From assembly GCF_900187295.1 (NCBI RefSeq), contig NZ_LT906473.1, positions 1,612,001 to 1,676,000 on the forward strand: a DNA stretch of 64,000 bases. Reading direction: 5' to 3'. Source of the DNA: Corynebacterium cystitidis. GTDB taxonomy: Bacteria; Actinomycetota; Actinomycetes; Mycobacteriales; Mycobacteriaceae. A program made the translations under genes and the position numbers. Shown here piece after piece: positions 16,719-24,834 of this stretch (its first letter is position 1; each line of letters opens with the position of its first letter). The notes under the pieces were generated by a model. The model did not search any database, was not told where the DNA came from, and was given only the letters and a program-made list of their open reading frames with translations.

Positions 16719-17117
16719 ATGGGATTTTTAGATTCAATCCGTTTACTTCTTGGCGCCGAGACGCTACCTCGGCTTGTTGGCTATCCCGATGAACTTGCCA
16801 TGACCGAGGTGGACACCCTCGAAGTTCATACAGCGCACATCACGCCGGACACGAAGGACATCCTTGTGATTGTCACGCTGGACGCACGGGCTTTCCGTCT
16901 CGCAAAAAACACCACTGAACCATTGCGCATGACTTGCGGAGACAATCGTGCCGTGACTTGGATCCCCGTACGCCGGCACGCCATCCCCGCTCTCGATCCG
17001 ACGGTGGGGTGGATCATCCCTCTGACTGATGCCACGCGCGCGGAACTCAGCGGGCTTGCCGACGACACCACCGAAGTTGAACTTAATACGGTCAACGTGG
17101 GAATAGTGGTCACCTGA
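16719..17117 (+). CDS. Hypothetical protein, 132 residues
   Basis: No family recognised. The sequence is of mixed alpha/beta character without signal peptide or membrane helix, with repeated strands such as DILVIVTLDARAF and VELNTVNVGIVVT. The ATG at 16719 is preferred over a start at 16698 because the peptide before it (GVRITA) would be encoded by the promoter region. It has its own promoter region with a 12-bp palindrome and precedes the SQD1 gene by 110 bases, a spacing that suggests separate transcription. Confidence 0.6.
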   Translation: MGFLDSIRLLLGAETLPRLVGYPDELAMTEVDTLEVHTAHITPDTKDILVIVTLDARAFRLAKNTTEPLRMTCGDNRAVTWIPVRRHAIPALDPTVGWIIPLTDATRAELSGLADDTTEVELNTVNVGIVVT

Positions 17118-17227
17118 AATTCACTTGGGGCAGCGGGCGAACAGGCGCCAGACAGAGTACGGTGGATAGGCAGCGTTGTTCATCGACGTATTTTTCTTAA
17201 TCACTGAAATAATTTGGAGTTTTTAGA

Positions 17228-18466
17228 GTGAAGATCGCAATTTTGGGTGGCGACGGTTTCTGTGGCTGGCCAGCATCTCTGCACCTTTCAGACGCGGGAC
17301 ACGAGATCACTATCGTAGACAACCTCTCCCGTCGCGCTATCGACGAGGAACTGGGCGCTGAATCTCTGACTCCGATTCGTCCCATTGAAGAACGCATCGA
17401 AGCGTGGAAAGAAGTCTCTGGCAAGGAGATGGACTTCAAAAACTTCAATGTGGCGGAAGAGTACGACGAGCTGCTTGACTTTCTGAAGACCTGGCAGCCG
17501 GACGTTGTCGTCCACTTCGCGGAGCAGCGCGCTGCACCGTACTCGATGAAGAACTCGCGCAACAAGCGCTACACGGTAGACAATAACACCAACGCCACCC
17601 ACAATCTGCTGGCCGCCATCGTGGATTCCGGCCTCGACATCCACATCGTTCACCTGGGTACCATGGGTGTTTATGGTTATGGCACCGCTGGCATGAAGAT
17701 CCCCGAGGGCTACCTGGACATCAAGGTAGAGGTCGACGAGGACGAGCACGGCACCAAGACTGAGCCACACCTGATCGATCAGCAGATCCTCTACCCCACT
17801 AACCCCGGCTCGATTTATCACATGACCAAGGTGCTGGACCAGACGCTGTTTGCGTACTACGCCAAAAATGATGAGCTCCGCATCACTGATCTGCACCAGG
17901 GCATCATCTGGGGTACCCACACCCCGCAGACGCAGCGCGACGAACGCTTGATTAACCGCTTCGACTACGACGGCGACTACGGCACTGTGCTCAACCGCTT
18001 CCTCATGCAGTCCGCAGTGGGCTACCCCCTGACTGTGCACGGCACTGGTGGACAAACCCGTGCGTTCATCCACATTCGCGACATGGTCAAGTGCGTCGAA
18101 ATCGCTATTGATAACCCGCCTGCTAAGGGCGACCGTGTGAAGATCTTCAACCAGATGACTGAGACGCACCGCGTGCGCGACCTGGCTAACCTCATCGCCG
18201 AGATTTCGGGCGCACGGGTAGAAATGGTTCCCAACCCGCGGAAGGAGTCCGCTGAAAACGAGCTCCACGTAGTCAACGAAACTTTCCTGGACCTCGGGCT
18301 GAACCCGACGAAGCTTGCTGAAGGTCTCCTGCACGAGGTGGAAGAAGTAGCCCGCAAATACGCCGACCGCGCCGACCTGTCTAAGATCCCGGCCCGCTCC
18401 TTGTGGACGCGAAACCAGTCTGAGGGCGTTCCTCCGTCCATCGCCGAGGGCACGGCAGAAGCGTAG
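17228..18466 (+). CDS. sqdB: UDP-sulfoquinovose synthase homologue (SQD1/SqdB)
   Basis: 412 residues. Short-chain dehydrogenase fold with the SQD1-specific NAD-binding loop GGDGFCGW (8-14 region), the segment DNLSRR, HFAEQRAAPYSM, the catalytic Thr145 in LGTMGVYG, and Tyr197/Lys201 in SIYHMTKVLDQT. These are the hallmark residues of UDP-sulfoquinovose synthase, which makes UDP-sulfoquinovose from UDP-glucose and sulfite. The bacterial form is typically about 390-410 residues, as here. The next gene, five bases downstream, is a GT4 enzyme of SQD2 type, so together they can make sulfoquinovosyl diacylglycerol. A related sugar-nucleotide epimerase is the main alternative. Confidence 0.82.
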   Translation: MKIAILGGDGFCGWPASLHLSDAGHEITIVDNLSRRAIDEELGAESLTPIRPIEERIEAWKEVSGKEMDFKNFNVAEEYDELLDFLKTWQPDVVVHFAEQRAAPYSMKNSRNKRYTVDNNTNATHNLLAAIVDSGLDIHIVHLGTMGVYGYGTAGMKIPEGYLDIKVEVDEDEHGTKTEPHLIDQQILYPTNPGSIYHMTKVLDQTLFAYYAKNDELRITDLHQGIIWGTHTPQTQRDERLINRFDYDGDYGTVLNRFLMQSAVGYPLTVHGTGGQTRAFIHIRDMVKCVEIAIDNPPAKGDRVKIFNQMTETHRVRDLANLIAEISGARVEMVPNPRKESAENELHVVNETFLDLGLNPTKLAEGLLHEVEEVARKYADRADLSKIPARSLWTRNQSEGVPPSIAEGTAEA

Positions 18467-18471
18467 ATGCC

Positions 18472-19629
18472 ATGAAGATCTCCATGTTCACGGAGGTCTT
18501 TCTGCCAAAGATTGATGGCGTGGTTACTCGGGTGACCCGCCATCTTGATCAGTTGGCGGAACTGGGCCACGAAGTACAGCTTTTTGCACCCGGTAACCCT
18601 CCGAAAACTTACGCCGGCTTCGATGTACAGCGGGTTCGCGGGTTCTCTTTCAAACCGGTCTACCCTGAAATCACTGTAGGCCTGCCTACCCCGGCAATCG
18701 CCGAGCGGATGAAGGAGTTCCAGCCGGATATCGTCCACGCAGTCAATCCTGTGGCGCTGGCCGCGTATGGTGTGCTGTCTGCGCGCCGGCGCGATATTCC
18801 GCTGCTCGCCTCCTTCCACACGAATGTGCCCGAGTACACCGAGTCACTCAAGATCGGGTGGCTGCGCCAACCCGCCGCCTGGTGGATCCGCACCCTCCAC
18901 AACGAGGCTGAGATCAATTTGGTCACCTCGGGGCCGATGCTGGATAAAGCCCGCGATTCCGGCATGCGCAATATCAAGTTGTGGCCCAAGGCTGTAGACA
19001 CCGTAGGCTACACCCCAGACCGGTACTCGCACGAGATGCGCGACCGCATGTCCGGTGGCCACCCTGAAGCACCCCTGGTGGTCTACGTCGGACGGATGAG
19101 CTTAGAGAAGGATCTGGACCGGTTGGCTGGGATCATGACGCAACTGCGTGAAATCATCCCCGATGCCCGCCTTGCGATGGTGGGGTCCGGCCCGCAGATC
19201 GACGAGCTGAAGAACATGATGGATCCGGCGTGGACCACGTTTACCGGCTACATGTCCGGCGCCGAGCTGGCCCAAGCGTTTGCTTCAGGCGACGTGTTCG
19301 CTTTCCCCTCCACCACAGAGACTTTGGGCCTTGTCGCGCTTGAATCTTTCGCTTCGGGAGTCCCCGTCGTCGGCGCGCGCGCTGGTGGCATCCCGTTCGT
19401 TATCGACGAGGGTGAAACCGGCTTCCTCGTGGACCCGCAAGCGCCCGATTCCGTCTGGGCTGAGTGTCTCGCGCAGGTGCTTAACGACGACGGCCTGCGC
19501 CGCCTCGGCGCCAACGCGAGGGCCGAGGCCGAGCGCTGGAGCTGGCGGGCATCAACCGAGAAAGTGGTGGAGTACTATCAGGAAGCCATTGACTTGCATG
19601 CCCGCAGGCTGGTGAAAAAACGGAGATAA
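18472..19629 (+). CDS. GT4 glycosyltransferase, SQD2-like (sulfoquinovosyltransferase)
   Basis: 385 residues, GT-B fold. N-terminal MKISMFTEVFLPKIDGVV, the acceptor-side SFHTNVPEY, LWPKAVDT, the nucleotide-sugar loop VYVGRMSLEKDLDRL, and the EX7E motif in TETLGLVALES. SQD2 enzymes attach sulfoquinovose from UDP-sulfoquinovose to diacylglycerol at the inner membrane face. The family also contains the corynebacterial/mycobacterial mannosyltransferases MgtA and PimB, which are close in sequence, so the assignment leans on the SQD1 neighbour with a five-base gap. No membrane helix, as expected for a peripheral enzyme. Confidence 0.75.
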   Translation: MKISMFTEVFLPKIDGVVTRVTRHLDQLAELGHEVQLFAPGNPPKTYAGFDVQRVRGFSFKPVYPEITVGLPTPAIAERMKEFQPDIVHAVNPVALAAYGVLSARRRDIPLLASFHTNVPEYTESLKIGWLRQPAAWWIRTLHNEAEINLVTSGPMLDKARDSGMRNIKLWPKAVDTVGYTPDRYSHEMRDRMSGGHPEAPLVVYVGRMSLEKDLDRLAGIMTQLREIIPDARLAMVGSGPQIDELKNMMDPAWTTFTGYMSGAELAQAFASGDVFAFPSTTETLGLVALESFASGVPVVGARAGGIPFVIDEGETGFLVDPQAPDSVWAECLAQVLNDDGLRRLGANARAEAERWSWRASTEKVVEYYQEAIDLHARRLVKKRR

Positions 19630-19640
19630 GTTGGATTTTC

Positions 19641-20189
19641 ATGCAGAATTTTGGTCTTTTAGCAGCACGTATCCTCACTGCCAGTTACCTTATCGGCCTG
19701 GCTTTTCCTCGAACGCTTCGCTCATATAGATTCCTCCCGTACTCCGAGGTTGCTTATATTCTTCGTGGCGATTTCGGCTTCCTTGCGGGCATCGTGCCAT
19801 GGATCTGTGTCATATTGGCAATTCTTCTCCTCATTGGGTTGGGCACACGCATGGTTGGTGGCTTGGCCTGGCTGCCCGTCGCACTGCTCGCGCTCTACGC
19901 GTTGAACTCCGGACCGGCAGGCGTTGCGTCCCTGTCTTTTGATCGGCTTACCATGTATGTCCTCCCGCCACTGGCGTTGCCCATCATCATCAGCATTCTT
20001 TTCATCTCCGTCGGTGGGGGTGATTGGGCGGTGGATCGATTTCTGAAGAAGAACCACAACACTGCGCAAGCCCAGAATTCCATAGCCCCACATCCCAGCT
20101 CGCCTACCACCGGTTTTAACCCACCTACGCAGCAGCATTACTATGGGCAACCTCCTCAGTTGCAGCATCCACCGGGTCCGCATCCGTAG
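19641..20189 (+). CDS. DoxX-like membrane protein with proline-rich tail
   Basis: 182 residues. Four hydrophobic helices (about 3-20, 46-70, 72-90, 105-127) arranged like the DoxX family, then a cytoplasmic tail of about 45 residues rich in Pro, Gln and His. It starts 11 bases after the SQD2-like gene and probably belongs to the same transcript. The tail is unlike ordinary DoxX proteins. A role in lipid or redox handling at the membrane is possible but not shown. Confidence 0.65.
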   Translation: MQNFGLLAARILTASYLIGLAFPRTLRSYRFLPYSEVAYILRGDFGFLAGIVPWICVILAILLLIGLGTRMVGGLAWLPVALLALYALNSGPAGVASLSFDRLTMYVLPPLALPIIISILFISVGGGDWAVDRFLKKNHNTAQAQNSIAPHPSSPTTGFNPPTQQHYYGQPPQLQHPPGPHP

Positions 20190-20190
20190 A

Positions 20191-20240
20191 GGGCCACCTC
20201 TTTGAGTTTCATAATCAGGTTGGACAATCAGAGGTGGCCC
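20191..20240. other. Hairpin with 11-bp perfect stem after the sqd operon
   Basis: GGGCCACCTCT (20191-20201) pairs exactly with AGAGGTGGCCC (20230-20240) around a 28-base loop. It begins right after the stop of the DoxX-like gene. No T tract follows on either strand, so it is not a textbook terminator; it may stabilise the 3' end or end transcription without a U tail. Confidence 0.6.
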
Positions 20241-20342
20241 ACGTGCCCGGTCTTCACCCATGCTGAAAAACCGCTAATGTAAAAGTTGTTTTTCTCTTCC
20301 TAAACAGCACGATCCAATTATCACGATCAGAAAGACACGACC

Positions 20343-21530
20343 ATGGATTTTGGAATGCCGACTTCCCTGACAGAAATCGTAACAGACGGAGCGCTTGCCC
20401 AGTTCGACGTCGACGCTACCTCCACGACTGTGTCAGGACTGATTGAATCCATCGAGTTTTCCGGAGTTTCCCCAGAAGACAACGCCCGCGACGCGATCGT
20501 CGATCTGCGGATTAACCGCACCGGCGGACGCTCTGAACAAGGCTCCGGCACCCGTGTGGCGATCATCCGCGATGGCCAGTGGCACTGGCGCACTGCCCGC
20601 ACCGAGTCATTCGATATCGCGGCACTGAATGAAGTTCAGCCTGCCGACGACCTCCACCTGCGTGCCGCCCGCACGTTGTTCGGTAACGCGCAGGTTTTTC
20701 TCGCACCACATTCTGATGGTTCTAGCAGCGTCGTGGCGCTCAACGGCACTCCCCCGACCAGCCCCCTGCGTCCGGCATTGCTGCACGGTGTGGCCGCTCT
20801 CGACCCCGACGTTGATGTGTACCGTGCCATTGCAGCATTCGCGGCTTCGCGTGGTGTGGGTGCGCGCCAAACGGACGAGGGGATCGCGCTGTCTGACGGC
20901 ACCGAGATTGTGATCCGTAACGGCAAGGTCACCAATGTTGGTGGTGGACTGTCTTTCGACGATGTGGTAGCAGATGCGTTTTTAACGTCTGTCGAGCATC
21001 AGTTCCTCTACGACGGCCGTTTCCCTCAGGCTGTTGTGAGCCCGAACCTGGCAGCAGGCCGCGCCCTTGTTCAGCCGCAGGGACAGCCCCCGTTCGAAGT
21101 GACCATGCAGGTCATTGCCACGTTCAATGAGGCCAGCGCAACGTGGGCGTGGGCTGATCCAAACCTCACTGGTTCACCTGCTGCGCAAGCAGCTGCGACG
21201 GTGCGTGGCTTCGCCGTCGATAACGGCATCCCACAATTCTTAAGCCCGCAGTTTTCACCCCCGCTTATCGACGATTACATCGTGGCTGTCAAACCCATTG
21301 TCGGCTTGTGGACTCATACTGTTGTGCCACTTGCACCGCAGACTCATGCGTCCGTACTGCTGGGCGGGCCACAACTTGCGCTGCCACAGCCTTCGCAGGC
21401 GGCTGTCGACGCGACGGTCGCCGCTCTCGATGGCCAGGACTTCTCCGCGCCTCGCCGTGAGCGTGCGCTCGGTGCGTATGCCCGTCATCGCGGACTCACG
21501 GTGGGCCCAGACGGCTCGATCACCGTTTAG
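20343..21530 (+). CDS. Hypothetical protein, DUF6882-like
   Basis: 395 residues, cytoplasmic by prediction, no signal peptide or membrane helix. Two similar halves are visible: each has a stretch predicting a ligand pocket with a Trp-rich element (QWHWRTARTESFD at about 79-92, and ATWAWADPNLTGSPAA at about 261-276). The second resembles the DUF6882 group of actinobacterial proteins, whose function is unknown. Transcribed alone. The stop codon lies at the beginning of a 12-bp tandem repeat. Confidence 0.6.
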   Translation: MDFGMPTSLTEIVTDGALAQFDVDATSTTVSGLIESIEFSGVSPEDNARDAIVDLRINRTGGRSEQGSGTRVAIIRDGQWHWRTARTESFDIAALNEVQPADDLHLRAARTLFGNAQVFLAPHSDGSSSVVALNGTPPTSPLRPALLHGVAALDPDVDVYRAIAAFAASRGVGARQTDEGIALSDGTEIVIRNGKVTNVGGGLSFDDVVADAFLTSVEHQFLYDGRFPQAVVSPNLAAGRALVQPQGQPPFEVTMQVIATFNEASATWAWADPNLTGSPAAQAAATVRGFAVDNGIPQFLSPQFSPPLIDDYIVAVKPIVGLWTHTVVPLAPQTHASVLLGGPQLALPQPSQAAVDATVAALDGQDFSAPRRERALGAYARHRGLTVGPDGSITV

Positions 21531-21570
21531 CTCACTTTTTAGCTCACTTTTTAGCTCACTTTTTAGCTCA
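21529..21570. repeat. Tandem 12-bp repeat, three and a half copies
   Basis: AGCTCACTTTTT at 21529-21540, 21541-21552 and 21553-21564, then AGCTCA. The array lies between two convergent genes and contains both stop codons (21528-21530 plus strand; 21563-21565 minus strand). Copy number may vary between strains; the T runs could also help end transcription. Confidence 0.9.
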
Positions 21571-22543
21571 GCGCCTCGCGGTACCGCTCCGGATTGGCCT
21601 GGGGTGCGAACCTAGCATCGTTGGACTTATCGACGAGCACCGCACGCACACCTTCGACGAAGTCGGGTTCCCTGCGCGACACCACTCCCAAGGCACGCTC
21701 ATTATCGAGGGCCTCGGCCAGCGACTTGTCAGCGTTGGCGTCGAAAAGCTCGGCAGCCGCCACCATCATCGACGGTGACGCTTGGGCGGTGAGATCAGCA
21801 ACCAGAGCTTTCAGGTCGCCGGAGAGCCGCTGCTGAATCTCCGACCATGGGCCAACGAAGGCTTCGTCGATGTCTGCGTAAATTTTGGGCAGCTCAGCGT
21901 GGTGCGGGGTGATCGCAGCGTCGTCGATGGCCTGGGGGCCGCGCTCGATGATGGCTTCAAGCAGCCCGTCGAAAGATTCCACCTGGTGGGTTGCCAGGCC
22001 GGTGGCCATCATGTCGCCAGCTTTGAGCCGGTAACCGGTAATGGCCAAGAACTTACCTAGTGCGGTAGACGGGTGGCCTGGCAAATGTTGGAACATGTGT
22101 GACATTCCCACATCCGTGATGTAGCCGATATTCATTTCCGGCATGGACGCCCAACTGTCTTCGGTGATCACGCGGTGCGAGCCGTGCGCGGACACACCGA
22201 GGCCACCACCCATGGCCGCGCCGTTCATCAGCGCGATATATGGCTTGGGAAATTCGGCGATCTTCTGGTTCATCGTGTATTCGGCCGACATGAACTTATC
22301 GACGGCTTCGTGGTTGCCGTCAAGGATATTGTCACGAGCCCAACGCACATCCCCGCCGGAGCAGAAGTGCTTGCCTTCAGTGTGAATGATTACTTGCTCA
22401 ATACCGTCATCGTCGCGCCACTGGTCCAAGGCCTCGGTGATGATGGCGATCATCTCGGGGCTCAAGCTGTTCAGCGCTTTGGGACGGTCTAGTGTGAGTA
22501 CTCCGGTAGACTTTTCGATGGTAACAGTCACTGGTTGATTCAT
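21563..22543 (-). CDS. 3-hydroxyisobutyryl-CoA hydrolase / enoyl-CoA hydratase family
   Basis: 326 residues. Crotonase fold: LDRPKALNSLSPEM, the oxyanion segment HFCSGGDVRW, NGAAMGGGLGVSAHG, and the hydrolase-type signature ASMPEMNIGYITDVG. This signature with the long C-terminal part separates 3-hydroxyisobutyryl-CoA hydrolases from plain enoyl-CoA hydratases. The enzyme works in valine breakdown, splitting 3-hydroxyisobutyryl-CoA. It stands alone, so the pathway context is missing here. Confidence 0.85.
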   Translation of the reverse strand: MNQPVTVTIEKSTGVLTLDRPKALNSLSPEMIAIITEALDQWRDDDGIEQVIIHTEGKHFCSGGDVRWARDNILDGNHEAVDKFMSAEYTMNQKIAEFPKPYIALMNGAAMGGGLGVSAHGSHRVITEDSWASMPEMNIGYITDVGMSHMFQHLPGHPSTALGKFLAITGYRLKAGDMMATGLATHQVESFDGLLEAIIERGPQAIDDAAITPHHAELPKIYADIDEAFVGPWSEIQQRLSGDLKALVADLTAQASPSMMVAAAELFDANADKSLAEALDNERALGVVSRREPDFVEGVRAVLVDKSNDARFAPQANPERYREALS

Positions 22544-22578
22544 GTCGCCCAGTGTTCCACATCACAAGGAAGTTGGCT

Positions 22579-23379
22579 ATGGGTTCTCCACGATTAGTTG
22601 CACTGGACATGGACGGAACGCTTCTCGACGGCAACGGCCGTATCCCCGATGAGTTCTGGGATTTACTTAGGCGCGCCAAACTCCAAGGCATGACGATTGC
22701 ACCAGCCTCGGGCCGTCAGCTGGCCACTTTGCGTGACATGTTTGAAGAAACCAACCAGCGTCCTGACACTTTCATCGCCGAAAACGGCACTGTAGTGTGG
22801 CACAAGGGCGACGTTGTCGCCGAGAAGCGCATGCACAAAGACGTGGTCAACACCATCCTGGACACGCTCGATACAGTCAACTTTCCCGTCCACGTGGTGC
22901 TATGCAAAGCACACTCCTCCTACACCGACGAGACAATGCCTGAGGAAGTCACCGCAGAAGTGGACAAGTACTACCACGCAAACCAGCACGTGGGAAGCCT
23001 GCGGGATGTCGTCGATACGCACGTTGTCAAGATCGCACTCTACGTTGAAACCGATGCTGAACGCGATGCGCTGCCCGTCATCCGCGAAGTGGCAGCGGAC
23101 CACACCTTGGCTGTGAGCTCGAAGCACTGGCTCGACATCATGGCACCGGGCGCCAACAAGGGCGTGGCACTGCTGGACCTAGCCAAAGCACTGGGCATTA
23201 GGCAGAAAGATACTGCCGCAATTGGCGACTACCTCAATGATTTTGAGCTGCTTCAAGCCGCTGGCACTGCCGTGGCTATGGGAAACGCGCACCCCGATCT
23301 GAAGGCAATTGCCCATGAGATCACCGATACCAATACCAACCACGGTGCCTTGAAAACACTGCGCCAGTGGCTGAGCTAA
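22579..23379 (+). CDS. HAD-superfamily Cof-type phosphatase
   Basis: 266 residues from the ATG at 22579, preceded by AAGGAAG at a normal distance. Motif I LDMDGTLLDG, motif II PASGR, the Cof-type cap, and motif IV IGDYLNDFELL are all present. Members dephosphorylate sugar phosphates, flavin or pyridoxal phosphates; the substrate cannot be predicted. Divergent from the hydrolase gene with 35 bases between starts. Confidence 0.88.
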   Translation: MGSPRLVALDMDGTLLDGNGRIPDEFWDLLRRAKLQGMTIAPASGRQLATLRDMFEETNQRPDTFIAENGTVVWHKGDVVAEKRMHKDVVNTILDTLDTVNFPVHVVLCKAHSSYTDETMPEEVTAEVDKYYHANQHVGSLRDVVDTHVVKIALYVETDAERDALPVIREVAADHTLAVSSKHWLDIMAPGANKGVALLDLAKALGIRQKDTAAIGDYLNDFELLQAAGTAVAMGNAHPDLKAIAHEITDTNTNHGALKTLRQWLS

Positions 23380-23389
23380 GGCCTCGTCG

Positions 23390-24244
23390 TTAAGCGTTCT
23401 TTTTCTTCTTTTTCTTGCCGTTCTTGGCCTTCTCTAGCTTCGCAGCATGGTCGGGAACATAGCGGAACTCGCCGCGGGGCGGGCGAACGTAGTCGCTGGA
23501 ATCAGGTCGCTGCGGGATCTCCGGAAGCGGGCGCTCAATCTTCTCATACGGAATTGTGGACAATAGATGAGAAATCACGTTAATGCGTGAACGCTTCTTG
23601 TCTTCGCTCTCTACGGTGTACCACGGCGCCGAGGGAATATCGGTGTGGATGAACATCTCATCCTTCGCACGGGAGTACTCCTCCCAGCGGGTAATGGACT
23701 GCAGGTCCATCGGTGAGAGCTTCCAGCGGCGCAAAGGATCCTCCAGGCGGGACTGGAAACGGGCGTACTGCTCCTCATCAGAAACAGAGAACCAGTACTT
23801 CCGCAGCATAATGCCGTCTTCCACAAGCAGACGCTCAAAAATGGGGGCCTGGTGCAGAAAACGACGATACTCCTGGGACGTACAAAAGCCCATGACACGC
23901 TCAACGCCGGCGCGGTTGTACCAGGACCGATCAAAAATCACAATTTCACCCGCGGTCGGCAGTTTTTCCACATAGCGCTGGAAATACCACTGCCCCTGTT
24001 CACGCTCACTCGGTTTCGGAAGCGCCTCGACGCGACAGGTACGCGGGTTCAAGTACTGCGTGATGCGCTTGATCGCCGAACCTTTACCGGCTGCATCGCG
24101 GCCTTCCATAATGATGACCACGCGTGCGCCGGTTTCGACGACCCACTGCTGCATATCCACCAGCTCTGCCTGCAGCCTCTTCAGTTCCTGCTCATAGGCT
24201 TGTTTAGACAGTTTTGGTGGCTTTTTTGTGTTGTCAGATCCCAT
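23390..24244 (-). CDS. ppk2: Polyphosphate kinase 2
   Basis: 284 residues. PPK2 P-loop kinase with Walker A EGRDAAGKGS, the lid/base segment NPRTCRVEALPKP, and Walker B VIFDRSWYNRAGVERVMGF, as in class I PPK2. It transfers phosphate between polyphosphate and nucleoside diphosphates; corynebacteria keep polyphosphate granules. The C-terminus is a lysine-rich tail ending KNGKKKKKKNA, which may bind polyphosphate directly. The stop codon lies inside a copy of the 12-mer TCGTCGTTAAGC. Confidence 0.94.
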   Translation of the reverse strand: MGSDNTKKPPKLSKQAYEQELKRLQAELVDMQQWVVETGARVVIIMEGRDAAGKGSAIKRITQYLNPRTCRVEALPKPSEREQGQWYFQRYVEKLPTAGEIVIFDRSWYNRAGVERVMGFCTSQEYRRFLHQAPIFERLLVEDGIMLRKYWFSVSDEEQYARFQSRLEDPLRRWKLSPMDLQSITRWEEYSRAKDEMFIHTDIPSAPWYTVESEDKKRSRINVISHLLSTIPYEKIERPLPEIPQRPDSSDYVRPPRGEFRYVPDHAAKLEKAKNGKKKKKKNA

Positions 24245-24305
24245 GCAAATAACGGTACCTGACCTGCAGCACGGTCGACTCAGCGGGGGTTACATCCGCA
24301 CCGGG

Positions 24306-24629
24306 TTACTTGACCTGGAACTCCGCCATCTCATCCCACTCGGTTTTGCCCTCGATGAGGGTGTTGATGATTTGCGGGGTTTCGGTCAAAAGCGTTGGGA
24401 ACAGCTCCTGGGCTGCCTTGAAGTGATCAGAGTTCACATGCGGTTCAGCGGCATCATCCTTGAAGCCTTCCACCAAAATGTACTCGTTAGGGTCATCGGT
24501 GTTACGGAACCAGTCGAAGAAAATGCAACCCTCTTCCGCGCGGGATGCCTCGGTGAAGTCGGCGACCTTCTCGCGGAAGTCCTCGACGTGCTCTGGAAGT
24601 GGACGGAAACGAACGTTGATAAGAATCAT
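24306..24629 (-). CDS. Antibiotic-biosynthesis-monooxygenase (ABM) domain protein
   Basis: 107 residues from the ATG at 24629. Single ferredoxin-like ABM domain: VRFRPLPEHVEDF, then EEGCIFFDWFRNTDDPNEYILVEGF and HVNSDHFK. Proteins of this size (YgiN/LsrG-like) act on quinones or autoinducer-like molecules or have no known role. An upstream start at 24674 would add a peptide without family support. Confidence 0.8.
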   Translation of the reverse strand: MILINVRFRPLPEHVEDFREKVADFTEASRAEEGCIFFDWFRNTDDPNEYILVEGFKDDAAEPHVNSDHFKAAQELFPTLLTETPQIINTLIEGKTEWDEMAEFQVK

Positions 24630-24834
24630 GACACCAATTGTAGCGAGGATGTATGATTCTGTCCGCCTCGGCACTATCCTTCCAGTTCGCGGACTTGATC
24701 CATCTGCGACTGCACGCGCTCGATATCGTCGCGGGAAAACTTGCTATCGGCCGCTATCGCTGCGAAGCCAGGCACCATGGCATCCCAAAAAGACCGCAGC
24801 GACAACGAGGCCCCATGGGTGCAAACTGGACATC

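Noticed and set aside
17288..18334. 348-residue open frame on the minus strand
   Set aside because: Antisense to the SQD1 homologue, without recognisable motifs.
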